From contig NZ_OY762905.1 of assembly GCF_963666525.1 (NCBI RefSeq), forward strand, positions 1,780,001 to 1,844,000: a stretch of DNA of 64,000 nucleotides. Direction: 5' to 3'. This DNA comes from an uncultured Cohaesibacter sp. Lineage in GTDB: Bacteria > Pseudomonadota > Alphaproteobacteria > Rhizobiales > Cohaesibacteraceae. This document shows, piece by piece, positions 26,898 to 35,896 of this stretch (positions within the stretch are counted from its first letter, which is position 1; each line of letters starts with the position of its first letter). The notes beneath the pieces are model-generated. The model did no database searches. It worked only from the letters and a program-made list of their open reading frames with translations, and was not told the origin of the DNA. The position numbers were made by a program, and so were the translations under genes.

Positions 26898-27243
26898 CAA
26901 GTTCCTGCTTTCATAGCAAAACCACTTAAATCAACCCAAAATGTACAAATTGATGCTCTGGCAGAAACGCCAGTATCGAGAATAAACGAGCCCCCAGAAA
27001 GGGAAAAATGCTGCGCATTTTCCTTGAACAGCCCTAAAGGACGCCCCGTTCCTCAACGCATAAAACAGAAGGTTCAGGGAAATCAAGCGCATATTTACGC
27101 AGAAAACACCAGCCCCTCCGCGGAATACCAGCAGAATTCACCAAGCGAAAGGCAATCCGCCCCGGGCATTGCAGCGCCCGCACAGCCGCGTGTGTCGCGT
27201 GAACGAAACGACAATCGAACTCTGTTTGGGACAAAAAAGGAAA
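26898..27243. other. 346-bp intergenic region, nothing recognised
   Basis: Lies between the transporter start and the tRNA 3' end. AT-rich near the transporter start (promoter probable) and more mixed toward the tRNA. Open frames here are short and unconvincing. Confidence 0.4.
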
Positions 27244-27320
27244 TGGTGACCCCGGCGCGATTCGAACGCACGACCTACCGCTTAGGAGGCGGTTGCTCTA
27301 TCCTGCTGAGCTACGGGGCC
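27244..27320 (-). tRNA. tRNA-Arg (anticodon CCU)
   Basis: 77-nt cloverleaf on the minus strand. Acceptor stem GGCCCCG pairs with CGGGGTC, with one G-U pair; the D-arm contains TAGCTCAGC; the anticodon stem ACCGC/GCGGT encloses loop CTCCTAA, giving CCU; the T-arm has the GTTCGAATC consensus. The 3' CCA is encoded. It reads AGG codons. tRNA 3' ends are common integration sites, but no integrase or attachment repeat was seen nearby. Confidence 0.96.
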
Positions 27321-27577
27321 ACATCCTTGCCGATTGCGCAGCGTGTCATTCTCATCACGAAGAAAAGGAACCAACAACTGCACAGAGACTTATCTCACCA
27401 TGACAAATTTGCTATAAATCCGGCAATGATGGGCAAGCCAGGCTCGGCATTTTGGAAATGCTACCGCTCTGTATCATTTCGGCAAACCCAGATCAACCAG
27501 CCTTGAAGGCAATTCAGCGTTGCCTCTTGCCTAATCCGTTTCTTCACAAGGGGAAATGGCCCAAAAGGAAATGACTC

Positions 27578-28438
27578 ATGCGTTTCAGGCTGCCGTTTGT
27601 CCTTTTCTGCCTGCTTGTCTCTGTCGGAGTGGAACAGGGGTCGGGCCAGGCGCAAGACGCGTTGAAAGAACAGACGGTGTCGTCAGGCTGCATCTCGGAA
27701 GATCAGACATCTGTCGGGATGATCACTCTGCCGGCAACAGCCAGCTTCGTCGCCCCGTTGAGTATCGATGGCGACACGGCGGGAGCCTACACCCTTCTGG
27801 GGCTCGTTGCCGACCATCTGCCAGACCCGGATCTGCGCAAGAAGAAAGAACGGGCAATCGAGCATTTCCTTGCAAGCCGACAGGTTTCTGCCCTCTCCCC
27901 CTCAACCCAGAAGGCCGACCGCTACGGTCGCCGAGCCGTATTTGTGACCGCGGAAAGGGAACACCGAACTTCCCTGCTACAGGACCAGCTGGTCCGGCAG
28001 GGGCTGGCCCGCGTATCTCTTGATGGACTTAATGAAGCCTGCGCCAGAGATCTGCTCGAACAGGAACGGCAAGCCCGGCAAAGGCAACTGGGCTTGTGGA
28101 AACTGCCCGAATATGTGGTGAAAAATGTCAACAGCCTCCACCTTTCTGCCATTGTGTCGACCTACCAGATTGTGTCTGGAACCGTCCTCTCGGTTCACAG
28201 AAGGGCTGATGGCACAAGTTATCTGAATTTCGGCAAGCACTGGAACAAGGATTTCACGGTTTCCCTCTCAGAGGCAGATCTGAAAAGCTGGGAAGAGGGT
28301 GGCAAAATTCTGGATGATTTGCGTAACAAGCCCATATATGTTCGAGGCTGGGTGGAACAACGTGGGGGACCGTTGATTCGCGTCACAAACGCGCTTCAAT
28401 TGCAGGATAAGACAGAAAACGCGCTGTCTGGCCCTTAG
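27578..28438 (+). CDS. Secreted thermonuclease-fold (SNase-like) protein
   Basis: 286 aa with a signal peptide (residues about 1-24, cleavage near GSGQA). The region DRYGRRAVFVTAEREHRTSLLQDQLVRQGLARV (about residues 113-145) is the C-terminal half of a staphylococcal-nuclease fold, where YGR and the second Arg are usual. The N-terminal beta-barrel half is divergent, and I do not see the full catalytic set of Arg, Glu, Arg and Asp, so activity is doubtful. The remainder (about 170-280) is a conserved tail without recognised motif. Periplasmic or secreted. It precedes an M48 protease gene by 121 bp and may be co-transcribed. Confidence 0.75.
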   Translation: MRFRLPFVLFCLLVSVGVEQGSGQAQDALKEQTVSSGCISEDQTSVGMITLPATASFVAPLSIDGDTAGAYTLLGLVADHLPDPDLRKKKERAIEHFLASRQVSALSPSTQKADRYGRRAVFVTAEREHRTSLLQDQLVRQGLARVSLDGLNEACARDLLEQERQARQRQLGLWKLPEYVVKNVNSLHLSAIVSTYQIVSGTVLSVHRRADGTSYLNFGKHWNKDFTVSLSEADLKSWEEGGKILDDLRNKPIYVRGWVEQRGGPLIRVTNALQLQDKTENALSGP

Positions 28439-28559
28439 TCCCAACGAGAGTAAGAATTTCATGACAGGTTGCGGGAGCAAGGCCGCATCTGGATTTATCG
28501 ATTTTGCAGATGGGGATGCGATATTGGCAAGCATCCGAGACTATCACGAGGACGACAGA

Positions 28560-30035
28560 GTGAGCAGACAACGCCACAGCAAGCTGAAGATTGCGGGAGC
28601 CGTATGCCTCTCCTTCATGTTTCTTGCTGGCTGCAAAAGCCTGATGATCGGATCGGAAGAGCCGACCATTTCCGGCATCGCCCCTGCAGGCCTGTCCCCC
28701 ACCGATAGTGTCGAGCGCGAAATCGGCGCAAAGGAACACCCCAAGATCATCAAGGCCTATGGCGGTACCTATGAGAACCGCCAATTGGAACAGATGGTCT
28801 CGAAGCTGGTCGGACGCCTCGTGGCCGCCTCCAGTGAGCCGAGCCGCCCCTACCGGGTAACCATCCTCAATTCTCCAACCGTCAATGCCTTTGCGCTGCC
28901 GGGCGGCTATCTCTATGTCACGCGCGGGCTTATAGCACTAGCCAATGACAAGGCAGAGCTGGCCGCCGTTCTGGCGCACGAAATGGCCCATGTCACCTCG
29001 CGCCACGCCCTTGCCCGGGCAGCGGCACGCCAGAATTCCGAGCTGGTGAACAAGGTCATGGACAACATGGTGAGCGAGCCTTCGAAAGGGGCGACAGTCA
29101 AGGCACGCAACCTCGTGACGCTGGCCAGCTTCAGCCAGGTTCAGGAACTGGAAGCAGACAAGATCGGTATCGAGACCTCCTATCTGGCCGGCCTCGACCC
29201 CTTTGCCGCCAGCCGCTTTCTCGAAACCATGGGCCTTTACGCTCAATATCTGACTGGCAGATCGGAAGATGGCAACAAGGCGAGCTTCCTGTCGAGCCAT
29301 CCGACCACGCCGGAGCGGATCAAATCGGCGATCTTCGCTGCCCGGCGCTATGGCGGGCCGGATATCGGAACCAGAGAGCGGGAAGACTATCTCGATGCCA
29401 TCGATGGCATCCTCTTCGGAGATGCTCCGGATGAAGGCTTTGTGCGCGGGCATTCCTACATTCACCCGAGCCTCAGGATCCGCTTCAGCCCACCCGAGGG
29501 CTATCGACTGGAAAACACCTCCAAGGCCGTTCTGGCGGTTGCTCCGGACGGCTCGGCCATGCGGTTTGACGGCGTGAACGTCAGCCCCGATGTACCCCTG
29601 ACGAAATACCTGACCTCAGGCTGGGTGAGCGGGCTCATCACCGGTTCGATCCGCGAGCAGACGATCAACGGCCACCCGGCCGTGCTTGCTGCCGCCGAGG
29701 CAAAGGGCTGGACCTTCCGAGTCGCTCTCATTCGCGTTGGCGCAGCGACCTATCGCTTCGTTTTTGCAACGACCGAGCCGAATGCCGAATTTGAAAGCGC
29801 CATCGCCGAGACGGTGAACAGCTTCCAGACCATGACCTACGAACAGGCACAGGCCTTCAAGCCCCTCAGAATCAGCATTGTCACCGCTGGCTATGGCGAT
29901 ACCGTCGAGAAAATGGCCGCCCGAATGGCCGGGACCGATGATCAGGTTGCCCTATTCCGGATCCTCAATGACGTCAAGCAGGGGGAAAACCTGAAACGCG
30001 GCCAGAAGATCAAGCTGGTCACGACGTCCAACTGA
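28560..30035 (+). CDS. M48-family zinc metalloprotease, lipoprotein
   Basis: 491 aa. Lipoprotein signal peptide with lipobox LAGC (Cys25), then an M48 peptidase domain: zinc motif H140-E-M-A-H144 in LAHEMAHVTSRHA, third ligand region QELEADKIGIE near 195-205, and a family-typical ASRFLETM segment. This is the BepA/LoiP-like periplasmic quality-control type, probably anchored to the outer membrane. The C-terminal 60 residues (VTAGYGDTVEKMAARM through LKRGQKIKLV) look like a LysM-type module that could bind peptidoglycan. GTG start at 28560 is preceded by GAGGAC and puts the signal peptide at the N-terminus; the in-frame ATG at 28461 would bury it. Confidence 0.9.
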   Translation: MSRQRHSKLKIAGAVCLSFMFLAGCKSLMIGSEEPTISGIAPAGLSPTDSVEREIGAKEHPKIIKAYGGTYENRQLEQMVSKLVGRLVAASSEPSRPYRVTILNSPTVNAFALPGGYLYVTRGLIALANDKAELAAVLAHEMAHVTSRHALARAAARQNSELVNKVMDNMVSEPSKGATVKARNLVTLASFSQVQELEADKIGIETSYLAGLDPFAASRFLETMGLYAQYLTGRSEDGNKASFLSSHPTTPERIKSAIFAARRYGGPDIGTREREDYLDAIDGILFGDAPDEGFVRGHSYIHPSLRIRFSPPEGYRLENTSKAVLAVAPDGSAMRFDGVNVSPDVPLTKYLTSGWVSGLITGSIREQTINGHPAVLAAAEAKGWTFRVALIRVGAATYRFVFATTEPNAEFESAIAETVNSFQTMTYEQAQAFKPLRISIVTAGYGDTVEKMAARMAGTDDQVALFRILNDVKQGENLKRGQKIKLVTTSN

Positions 30036-30076
30036 GCCTCCCCTGGCTGACAAGAGACACCCGCAAGCAGTCATAA

Positions 30077-30111
30077 AAAATCCCGGAAGTGGCGGCCACT
30101 TCCGGGATTTT
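30077..30111. terminator. Bidirectional terminator between the M48 protease and carD
   Basis: A stem of about 16 bp (AAAATCCCGGAAGTGG paired with its complement) with a 3-nt loop, U-tracts on both strands, in a convergent gap. Confidence 0.9.
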
Positions 30112-30154
30112 CATAAAACCAACAGTCCCTTGAGACGTCGTCAGTAACAAGCCA

Positions 30155-30709
30155 TCAGGCAGCGACTTCCTGCTCGCTCTTGCTTGCACCGCGGCGCGGG
30201 CTCTTGGAGAGATTCTTTTCGATCAGATGAACGGCTTCCGTGGTGGACAGCTTGCGAATTGCAGCCACTTCCCGTGCCATCCGGTCGATCGCAGCTTCGT
30301 AAAGCTGACGTTCGGAATATGACTGTTCAGGCTGGGTGTCGGAGCGATAAAGATCACGGACAACCTCGGCGATGGACTGAAGATCACCGGAGTTGATCTT
30401 CGCTTCATATTCCTGTGCGCGGCGACTCCACATGGTGCGCTTGATACGGGCGCGCCCTGTAACCGTCGTCAACGCTTTCTCAACGGTCTCTTCATCCGAC
30501 AGCTTGCGCATGCCTACAGAAGTGATCTTACCCGTCGGAACACGCAGGGTCATCTTGTCCTGCTCAAAATTGATGACAAACAGCTCGAGGGCAAGGCCTG
30601 CAACTTCCTGTTCCTCGATATTGACAATTTGGCCGACTCCATGGGCCGGGTAGACAATGAATTCGTTGATTTTAAAGCCCTGACGTTGGGTGGCTTTTTT
30701 GATGGCCAT
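30155..30709 (-). CDS. carD: CarD-family transcriptional regulator
   Basis: 184 aa. N-terminal RNA-polymerase-interacting domain (FIVYPAHGVGQIVNIEEQ, residues about 17-34) and a helical C-terminal domain with WSRRAQEYEAKINSGD near 94-109, the region that contacts promoter DNA. CarD proteins stabilise open complexes at rRNA and other promoters in alphaproteobacteria. Last gene of the helicase-S4-fdxA-carD block on the minus strand; its 5' leader of about 230 bp contains a terminator-like hairpin. Confidence 0.95.
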   Translation of the reverse strand: MAIKKATQRQGFKINEFIVYPAHGVGQIVNIEEQEVAGLALELFVINFEQDKMTLRVPTGKITSVGMRKLSDEETVEKALTTVTGRARIKRTMWSRRAQEYEAKINSGDLQSIAEVVRDLYRSDTQPEQSYSERQLYEAAIDRMAREVAAIRKLSTTEAVHLIEKNLSKSPRRGASKSEQEVAA

Positions 30710-30941
30710 ACGCTTGAAACTCCCGCGTCACATCATTGACAGGCGGACACACTGCCCGCCCGCTTTTCCAAAACAAGAGAGGACGTTCCTCCTTGTCGGC
30801 ATCCATTAAGGTAAAACCGGCATAGCGCCTGCCCGTTACTCAAGGCAGGCCTTTCCGATGTTTCCTTTTCGCATCAGATTCGGATAGGCACACGTATGTG
30901 GATTGCGCACTTTCACATTGCATCTTGCTTGAAATACGCAT

Positions 30942-30992
30942 AAAAAAACTCCTGAAGTAGGAGCGTGCTTACCTTCCTTTATCAGCTGATTG
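30942..30992 (-). ncRNA. Possible short RNA or attenuated leader upstream of carD
   Basis: A hairpin CTCCT-ACTTC-AGGAG followed by seven T on the minus strand (30942-30965) is a strong intrinsic terminator signal. It is not at the end of any gene: fdxA already has its own terminator at 31152-31183. A possible promoter lies just upstream (GATACT at 30999-31004 with TTTGGA at 31021-31026, spacing 16). The product would be a roughly 50-nt RNA containing AATCAGCTGAT, or a carD leader with attenuation. No homology known to me. Confidence 0.35.
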
Positions 30993-31151
30993 GGGGAGAG
31001 TATCACATTTTTGCATATTTTCCAAACTTTGATTGTGATCAAATAGCAATCATGCTCCCTTCTTTTTTCCAGACATTGCCACACCCCCAGTGAAAGCCCC
31101 GGATTTCAGCCGTTTTTACGCTGTAAAAGGTGCATTTGGCATGCAAAGAAA

Positions 31152-31183
31152 AAGCCGGTCGCAAGATGAATAGCGCCCGGCTT
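31152..31183 (-). terminator. Terminator downstream of fdxA
   Basis: Stem AAGCCGG/CCGGCTT extended by CGC/GCG across one mismatch, followed on the minus strand by TTTTTC, 30 bp after the fdxA stop. Confidence 0.75.
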
Positions 31184-31213
31184 GATTATACTAAAATTGC
31201 ATAACACCCATTC

Positions 31214-31549
31214 TCAATCCCCGGTGCCGGGCTTTTCGGACAGATATTGCAGTTTGTTTTCAACGCCATCCCATTTCTTGGCGTCTTCCATGGGCTCTTT
31301 CTGAACAGTGATGTTCGGCCACACTTCGCAGAATTTGGCATTGATCTCCAGCCACTCCTCAAGCCCTGGCTCAGTGTCAGGCTTGATGGCTTCCGCCGGG
31401 CATTCCGGTTCGCACACACCACAGTCGATGCATTCATCCGGATTGATCACCAGGAAATTCTCACCTTCGTAGAAGCAGTCGACGGGACAAACCTCCACAC
31501 AATCCGTATATTTGCATTTGACGCAATTATCAGTCACGATATAGGTCAT
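31214..31549 (-). CDS. fdxA: Seven-iron ferredoxin FdxA
   Basis: 111 aa soluble electron carrier with one [3Fe-4S] and one [4Fe-4S] cluster. N-terminal cysteines C9, C17 and C21P fit the 3Fe-type spacing, and C40-X2-C43-X2-C46-X3-C50P binds the 4Fe cluster. The ~45-residue C-terminal extension ([17 protein letters not shown]) is typical of the alphaproteobacterial/Azotobacter FdI-like FdxA. Between the S4 gene and carD, as in other Hyphomicrobiales. The redox partner is unknown. Confidence 0.95.
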   Translation of the reverse strand: MTYIVTDNCVKCKYTDCVEVCPVDCFYEGENFLVINPDECIDCGVCEPECPAEAIKPDTEPGLEEWLEINAKFCEVWPNITVQKEPMEDAKKWDGVENKLQYLSEKPGTGD

Positions 31550-31951
31550 AACAAACTCCGCTCACAGTGCAGCAAACTCTCTGCACGCGCACTATTGGTC
31601 TATTTTGGCGATGGAGCACTTTCCCGCTCTGGTCCTTCGCGAACAAACAGCCCTTCGGCCAGTCCAACAAGACCCAGCAGCAATGCGCGCAGCCACGCCC
31701 ACTCGAGTTATGTTCTAGCTATCGCTTTTGCCCCGGGCGTTCAAGCGATAACCGCTCCAAAAGGTGACAGACAGCGCCCCCTGCTCTTGCAAGCGGATCG
31801 CACCGGCCAGCCAATCAATCTCATCTGATAGGCAACAGGAAAATGCCTCAAATCACATTCCACTTTTGCAAATGAAAGATGCATTCACAAGTCCACATTT
31901 CACGAAACAGGCCCAAGACCACCAGCATTAGGCAGGGGATCCCCCGAAAAG
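31550..31951. other. 402-bp gap between S4-protein gene and fdxA
   Basis: No plausible gene on either strand. It probably carries an independent fdxA promoter; no clear hairpin or operator was seen. Confidence 0.4.
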
Positions 31952-32347
31952 TCACAACTCGTCGAGAGGATCCTGCTTGAGGCGCATCAACTGGCGGCGA
32001 TCCCGCTTCGTCGGCCTCCCCTTGTGCGCTTCGTGAATGATGCCAACTTGCACCGGCTCGTCAGTCTTCTCAGGCTGAGGCGTCAGATCCTTGTAGAGCA
32101 GCTGGGCCTCGGGGGCGGGCCCCCGGCGCGTCCCCAGCGCGACAACCTCCAGAATCCGGACATGGTTGTCCTTGGCAATGGTCAGAACGTCACCGGGCTT
32201 GACGGACCGGCTGGCTGCCGCGGCTTTTTCCTTGTTGACGCGGACATTGCCCGCGACCACCAGCTTGGCCGCCAGACTTCTCGTCTTTGCAACCCTGGCA
32301 AACCAGAGCCATTTGTCTATGCGCAGTTTGGTGTTTTCTTCGCTCAT
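31952..32347 (-). CDS. S4-domain RNA-binding protein (Hsp15/HslR-like)
   Basis: 131 aa. The first 60 residues form an S4 RNA-binding domain (LRIDKWLWFARVAKTRSLAAKLVVAGNVRVN). The C-terminal part is basic and ends in RPTKRDRRQLMRLK. It resembles heat-shock protein Hsp15, which in E. coli rescues stalled 50S subunits carrying peptidyl-tRNA. Located 96 bp downstream of the helicase gene, probably co-transcribed, consistent with RNA metabolism. Confidence 0.9.
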   Translation of the reverse strand: MSEENTKLRIDKWLWFARVAKTRSLAAKLVVAGNVRVNKEKAAAASRSVKPGDVLTIAKDNHVRILEVVALGTRRGPAPEAQLLYKDLTPQPEKTDEPVQVGIIHEAHKGRPTKRDRRQLMRLKQDPLDEL

Positions 32348-32443
32348 CCATCACCAAATAGAAAGGCACGCCGAAAAGCCGCTCCCTATGCGACCTTGCG
32401 GCGTGCCGATGATTGACCGTCATCCTGCCAGAGCAGAAACAGG

Positions 32444-35400
32444 TTATTTGTTCTTGTCCAGATTGGCCTTCAGGGCTGCAAGCGCTGCAAATGGCGAATC
32501 CGGATCAGCGACCTTCTCTGGCTTGCGAGGAGCCTGGTCACGCGGTTTGCCGCGACCCTTCTCGTTGTTGCCGGAGCGGTTGCCGCCCTTGAAACCACCG
32601 TCTGCACGCGGGCCACCACGTTTGCCGCCCTTGCCGCGAAACTCTCTCTGGCCGTCTTTCTGGCCATCCTTGGGAGCATCCTTCTGACCGTCTTTCTGAC
32701 CATCACGGGCACCGAATCGCTGACCGGTCTTCTGACGGGCACCACCACGGTTCGGACGACGATCGCCACGACCGGCAGGACGCCAGATCTCGATCCATTT
32801 TTCTTCCTCGGCAGCCTCATCAGTTGCGGCGGAAGCGTCGACATCCGTTTCAGATACAGGTGTACTATCCTGTGGAGAACTGCTTTCGGCACCCTCCTCA
32901 ACGACCGGTTCGACCTCTGCCGGAGCAGATTCGGCAACTGATTCAGCAACGCCTTCACTCTCGACTGCGTCCTTGGAAGCCTCGGCGGCGTCGGTATCGG
33001 CCTCAACCTTGCGGCGCTCAACGCGGTATCCAAGAGACTTCAGGATGGTCGAGAAGTCTTCGCCTGCACAGCCCAGAAGCGAGGTCATCGCCACCGTCAC
33101 GGTGAAGCCACGATCCAGTACACCTTCCGGCGCCTCGGGGGCCTCTTCGGTCGGACGCCAGCTGAGCAGCGGACGAATGAGGTCTGCCAGACGCTCAAGA
33201 ATATCGATGCGAACCGCCCGCTTGCCATAGACGCCAAAGCCCACGGTCTTGTAGAGCGAAGGAGAGATCTCTTCGTTCACCGGGATGGATGTCCGCCCGG
33301 AAGCAGACAGGGATGGCACTTCGACGACCCCTTCCTGCTCGATCCCGCCGTTATGCAGTGCCCACATCATCACCAGCAGAGTGCTGGGAGCCGGCTTCAG
33401 AAGAGCCGGAATATAGATGTGATAGGCACCAAAGCGGACCCCGAACTTGCGCAGCGATGCACGCGCATCCTGATCGAGAGACCGAACGTCTTCCGAAACC
33501 GCACGGCGGTCAAGAATACCAAGGTTTTCAACAAGTTGGAACGCCAAGCCTTTGGCAATTCCTTCCAGTTCCCCGGTTCCAGACAGCTCGACGAGAGGCT
33601 GCAGCAGCAGCGTGACATGATTGTTCAGCCACAGGTTGATGCGCGACTGGACATTCTCAAGCGCGATGCCGCTCAGTCCTTCGTCCGCCAGAACCATCAA
33701 CCTCGGTTTCAGAACCGTATCACCGGCCACGAGTTTGGCGATCGGGGCTCCCTGCCAACGCAGCATGCCGTCTCCAGACAGCAAGAACTGATCATTGGCC
33801 GCTCCGGCTATTTTTTCCGATCTGTTTTCAAACTCAACAGACAGGACTTTCTGCGCAGCGGCATGAATGGCTTTGGCATCGTTGCCTTCGGCACTCATAT
33901 CGGGCGCAAAGCGAAATCCATGCAATTGACCAACATGCTGGCCTTCCACCAGCACGTCACCGGCAGGAGTAATTTCCGCTTCGAGCATTGCTTTTTCTCT
34001 CAGACGTTTCATCAATACACTAGTGCGCCTATCCAGGAAGCGCTTGGTAAGTCGCTCGTGCAGGGCGTCGGACAGACGGTCCTCCACGGCTCTGGTCTTC
34101 TCTTGCCACAAAATGGGATCATCTAGCCACCCCTTTTTATTGGCAACAAAGGTCCAAGTGCGGATATGTGCAATTCTATTGGCGAGTGTGTCAATATCGC
34201 CATCTATTCTATCCGCATATGAAATCTGTGCAGCAAGCCAGTCCTGAGACAAAGTGCCTCGGTCTTCAAGCTGCTGAAACAGCATTCCGATCAGTTCGGC
34301 ATGGTTGGTCGGAGCGATCTTGCGATAGTCCGGCACCTGGCACACATCCCACAGCAGCTTGAGCTGCTCGGGCTTGTGAATACGCCGACGGATATCCCTG
34401 TTCTTGTAAAGCAGCTCCAGCGCCTGCAAGTCGCTGGCAGGCAGCGAGCGGGTGAGACCGGGAACGGACGGAGCCACTTCCAGCGAGGCAATGAGATCGC
34501 CGTAGCTGGTGAAATCGAGGATCCGGCTGCGCCATTGCAACATCTTTACAGGCTGGAAAACATGCATCTCCAGCTGCTCGACCAGATCATCCTCGAACGG
34601 AGCCACCCGACCAGTCACCCCGAAGGTGCCATCACGGGTGTGCCGCCCTGCGCGACCGGCGATCTGCGCCAGTTCCGGCGCCGTCAGGCGACGATGCTGG
34701 AAGCCGTCGAATTTCTTTTCGGCAGCAAAGGCAACATGATCCAGATCGAGATTGAGCCCCATGCCGATGGCATCCGTGGCGATGAGATGATCCACATCGC
34801 CATTCTGGAAAAGCTCCACCTGAGCATTGCGGGTGCGCGGACTGAGGCTGCCCATGACAACAGCCGCCCCACCGCGCTGACGCCGAACCAGTTCTGCGAT
34901 GGCATAGACATCATTGACGGAAAAGGTAACCACAGCCGAACGCCGCGGCAGGCGCGACAGCTTCTTCTGCCCGATATAGCAGAGCTGCGACAGCCTTGGG
35001 CGGGAAATGATCGTCGCACCGGGCAGCAAAAGCTCGATCATCGGCTTCATGGTCGCAGCACCAAGCAACAGAGTCTCTTCGCGACCACGCAAATGCAACA
35101 GCCGGTCGGTGAACACATGCCCGCGCTCGAAATCGGCTGCCAGCTGGATCTCGTCAATGGCAACGAAGGCCACATCGGCCTCGGCAGGCATCGCTTCCAC
35201 AGTGCAGACGTGGTAGCGGGCTCCATCGGGCACGATTCGCTCTTCACCGGTATGCAGGGCAACCGCCTCGCGACCAACCTTGGCAACCAGTTTGCCATAG
35301 ACCTCACGCGCCAGCAGGCGCAAGGGCAGTCCTATGATGCCGGAGGAATGGGCAACCATCCGTTCGATGGCCATGTAGGTCTTGCCGGTGTTTGTCGGCC

Positions 35401-35896
35401 CCAGAATCGCCGTGACGCGCCCAAGGTTCGATCCCCCGGATGCCTTGCCGGCAAAATCATCGGCCCATCCCGGCGCCCTGACGTCCAGATTGCTCTGCCC
35501 GACCCTCGCCTGAACCAAGGCTGCGGCAGGTACGGGCTGTGGGGAGATGCTTGGCTGGCGCGCCTTTATGCTCTCGGATCCGGCGGCGACCTGACCTGCA
35601 TCTGCCCGTCTGGCCTTTCTGACCATCTGGCGAAGATCCACACCATCCACACTGCCAGCCGCGGATCGGGGCGCAGTGTCCTTGCCGCCGTCTGTTTCCA
35701 GAGACCTCGCATGGCGCATGAGTTCGGCCTCAATGCCCGAGAAGCCCCCGTCGGGGTCGGCCAAACGTGCCCGCTTCTCTGCTAGGGCGCGATTCTCCTT
35801 TTCCACTCTGGCAAGCCTGTCGCGCTCGTGCTTCAGGGATTGCCCGAATTCGGCCAGCGAAGCAAAAGGGGAGTCGCTATCGTGTTTTTTACTCAT
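32444..35896 (-). CDS. SUV3-type DEAD/DEAH-like helicase, long form
   Basis: 1150 aa SF2 RNA/DNA helicase of the mitochondrial SUV3-like family seen in alphaproteobacteria. Walker A GPTNTGKT near residue 165, DEIQLAADFERG (motif II) near 245, TDAIGMGLNLDL near 372 and motif VI QIAGRAGRHTRDG near 410. The middle carries the SUV3 C-terminal region, followed by an acidic Glu/Ala-rich linker (about 985-1040) and a basic Gly/Arg/Lys-rich tail (about 1045-1130) typical of RNA binding. The N-terminus has about 155 extra residues before the helicase core. A short motif, DSPFAxLA, occurs at both ends (near residues 8-15 and 1133-1140). Confidence 0.92.
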   Translation of the reverse strand: MSKKHDSDSPFASLAEFGQSLKHERDRLARVEKENRALAEKRARLADPDGGFSGIEAELMRHARSLETDGGKDTAPRSAAGSVDGVDLRQMVRKARRADAGQVAAGSESIKARQPSISPQPVPAAALVQARVGQSNLDVRAPGWADDFAGKASGGSNLGRVTAILGPTNTGKTYMAIERMVAHSSGIIGLPLRLLAREVYGKLVAKVGREAVALHTGEERIVPDGARYHVCTVEAMPAEADVAFVAIDEIQLAADFERGHVFTDRLLHLRGREETLLLGAATMKPMIELLLPGATIISRPRLSQLCYIGQKKLSRLPRRSAVVTFSVNDVYAIAELVRRQRGGAAVVMGSLSPRTRNAQVELFQNGDVDHLIATDAIGMGLNLDLDHVAFAAEKKFDGFQHRRLTAPELAQIAGRAGRHTRDGTFGVTGRVAPFEDDLVEQLEMHVFQPVKMLQWRSRILDFTSYGDLIASLEVAPSVPGLTRSLPASDLQALELLYKNRDIRRRIHKPEQLKLLWDVCQVPDYRKIAPTNHAELIGMLFQQLEDRGTLSQDWLAAQISYADRIDGDIDTLANRIAHIRTWTFVANKKGWLDDPILWQEKTRAVEDRLSDALHERLTKRFLDRRTSVLMKRLREKAMLEAEITPAGDVLVEGQHVGQLHGFRFAPDMSAEGNDAKAIHAAAQKVLSVEFENRSEKIAGAANDQFLLSGDGMLRWQGAPIAKLVAGDTVLKPRLMVLADEGLSGIALENVQSRINLWLNNHVTLLLQPLVELSGTGELEGIAKGLAFQLVENLGILDRRAVSEDVRSLDQDARASLRKFGVRFGAYHIYIPALLKPAPSTLLVMMWALHNGGIEQEGVVEVPSLSASGRTSIPVNEEISPSLYKTVGFGVYGKRAVRIDILERLADLIRPLLSWRPTEEAPEAPEGVLDRGFTVTVAMTSLLGCAGEDFSTILKSLGYRVERRKVEADTDAAEASKDAVESEGVAESVAESAPAEVEPVVEEGAESSSPQDSTPVSETDVDASAATDEAAEEEKWIEIWRPAGRGDRRPNRGGARQKTGQRFGARDGQKDGQKDAPKDGQKDGQREFRGKGGKRGGPRADGGFKGGNRSGNNEKGRGKPRDQAPRKPEKVADPDSPFAALAALKANLDKNK

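Noticed and set aside
27244-27320. tRNA-Arg as an integration site with a nearby genomic island
   Set aside because: No integrase, direct repeat of the tRNA 3' end or composition shift seen on either side; flanks look like core genome.
34301-35785. 494-residue plus-strand frame inside the helicase
   Set aside because: Antisense to the Walker A and motif II region of a complete helicase; no start signal.
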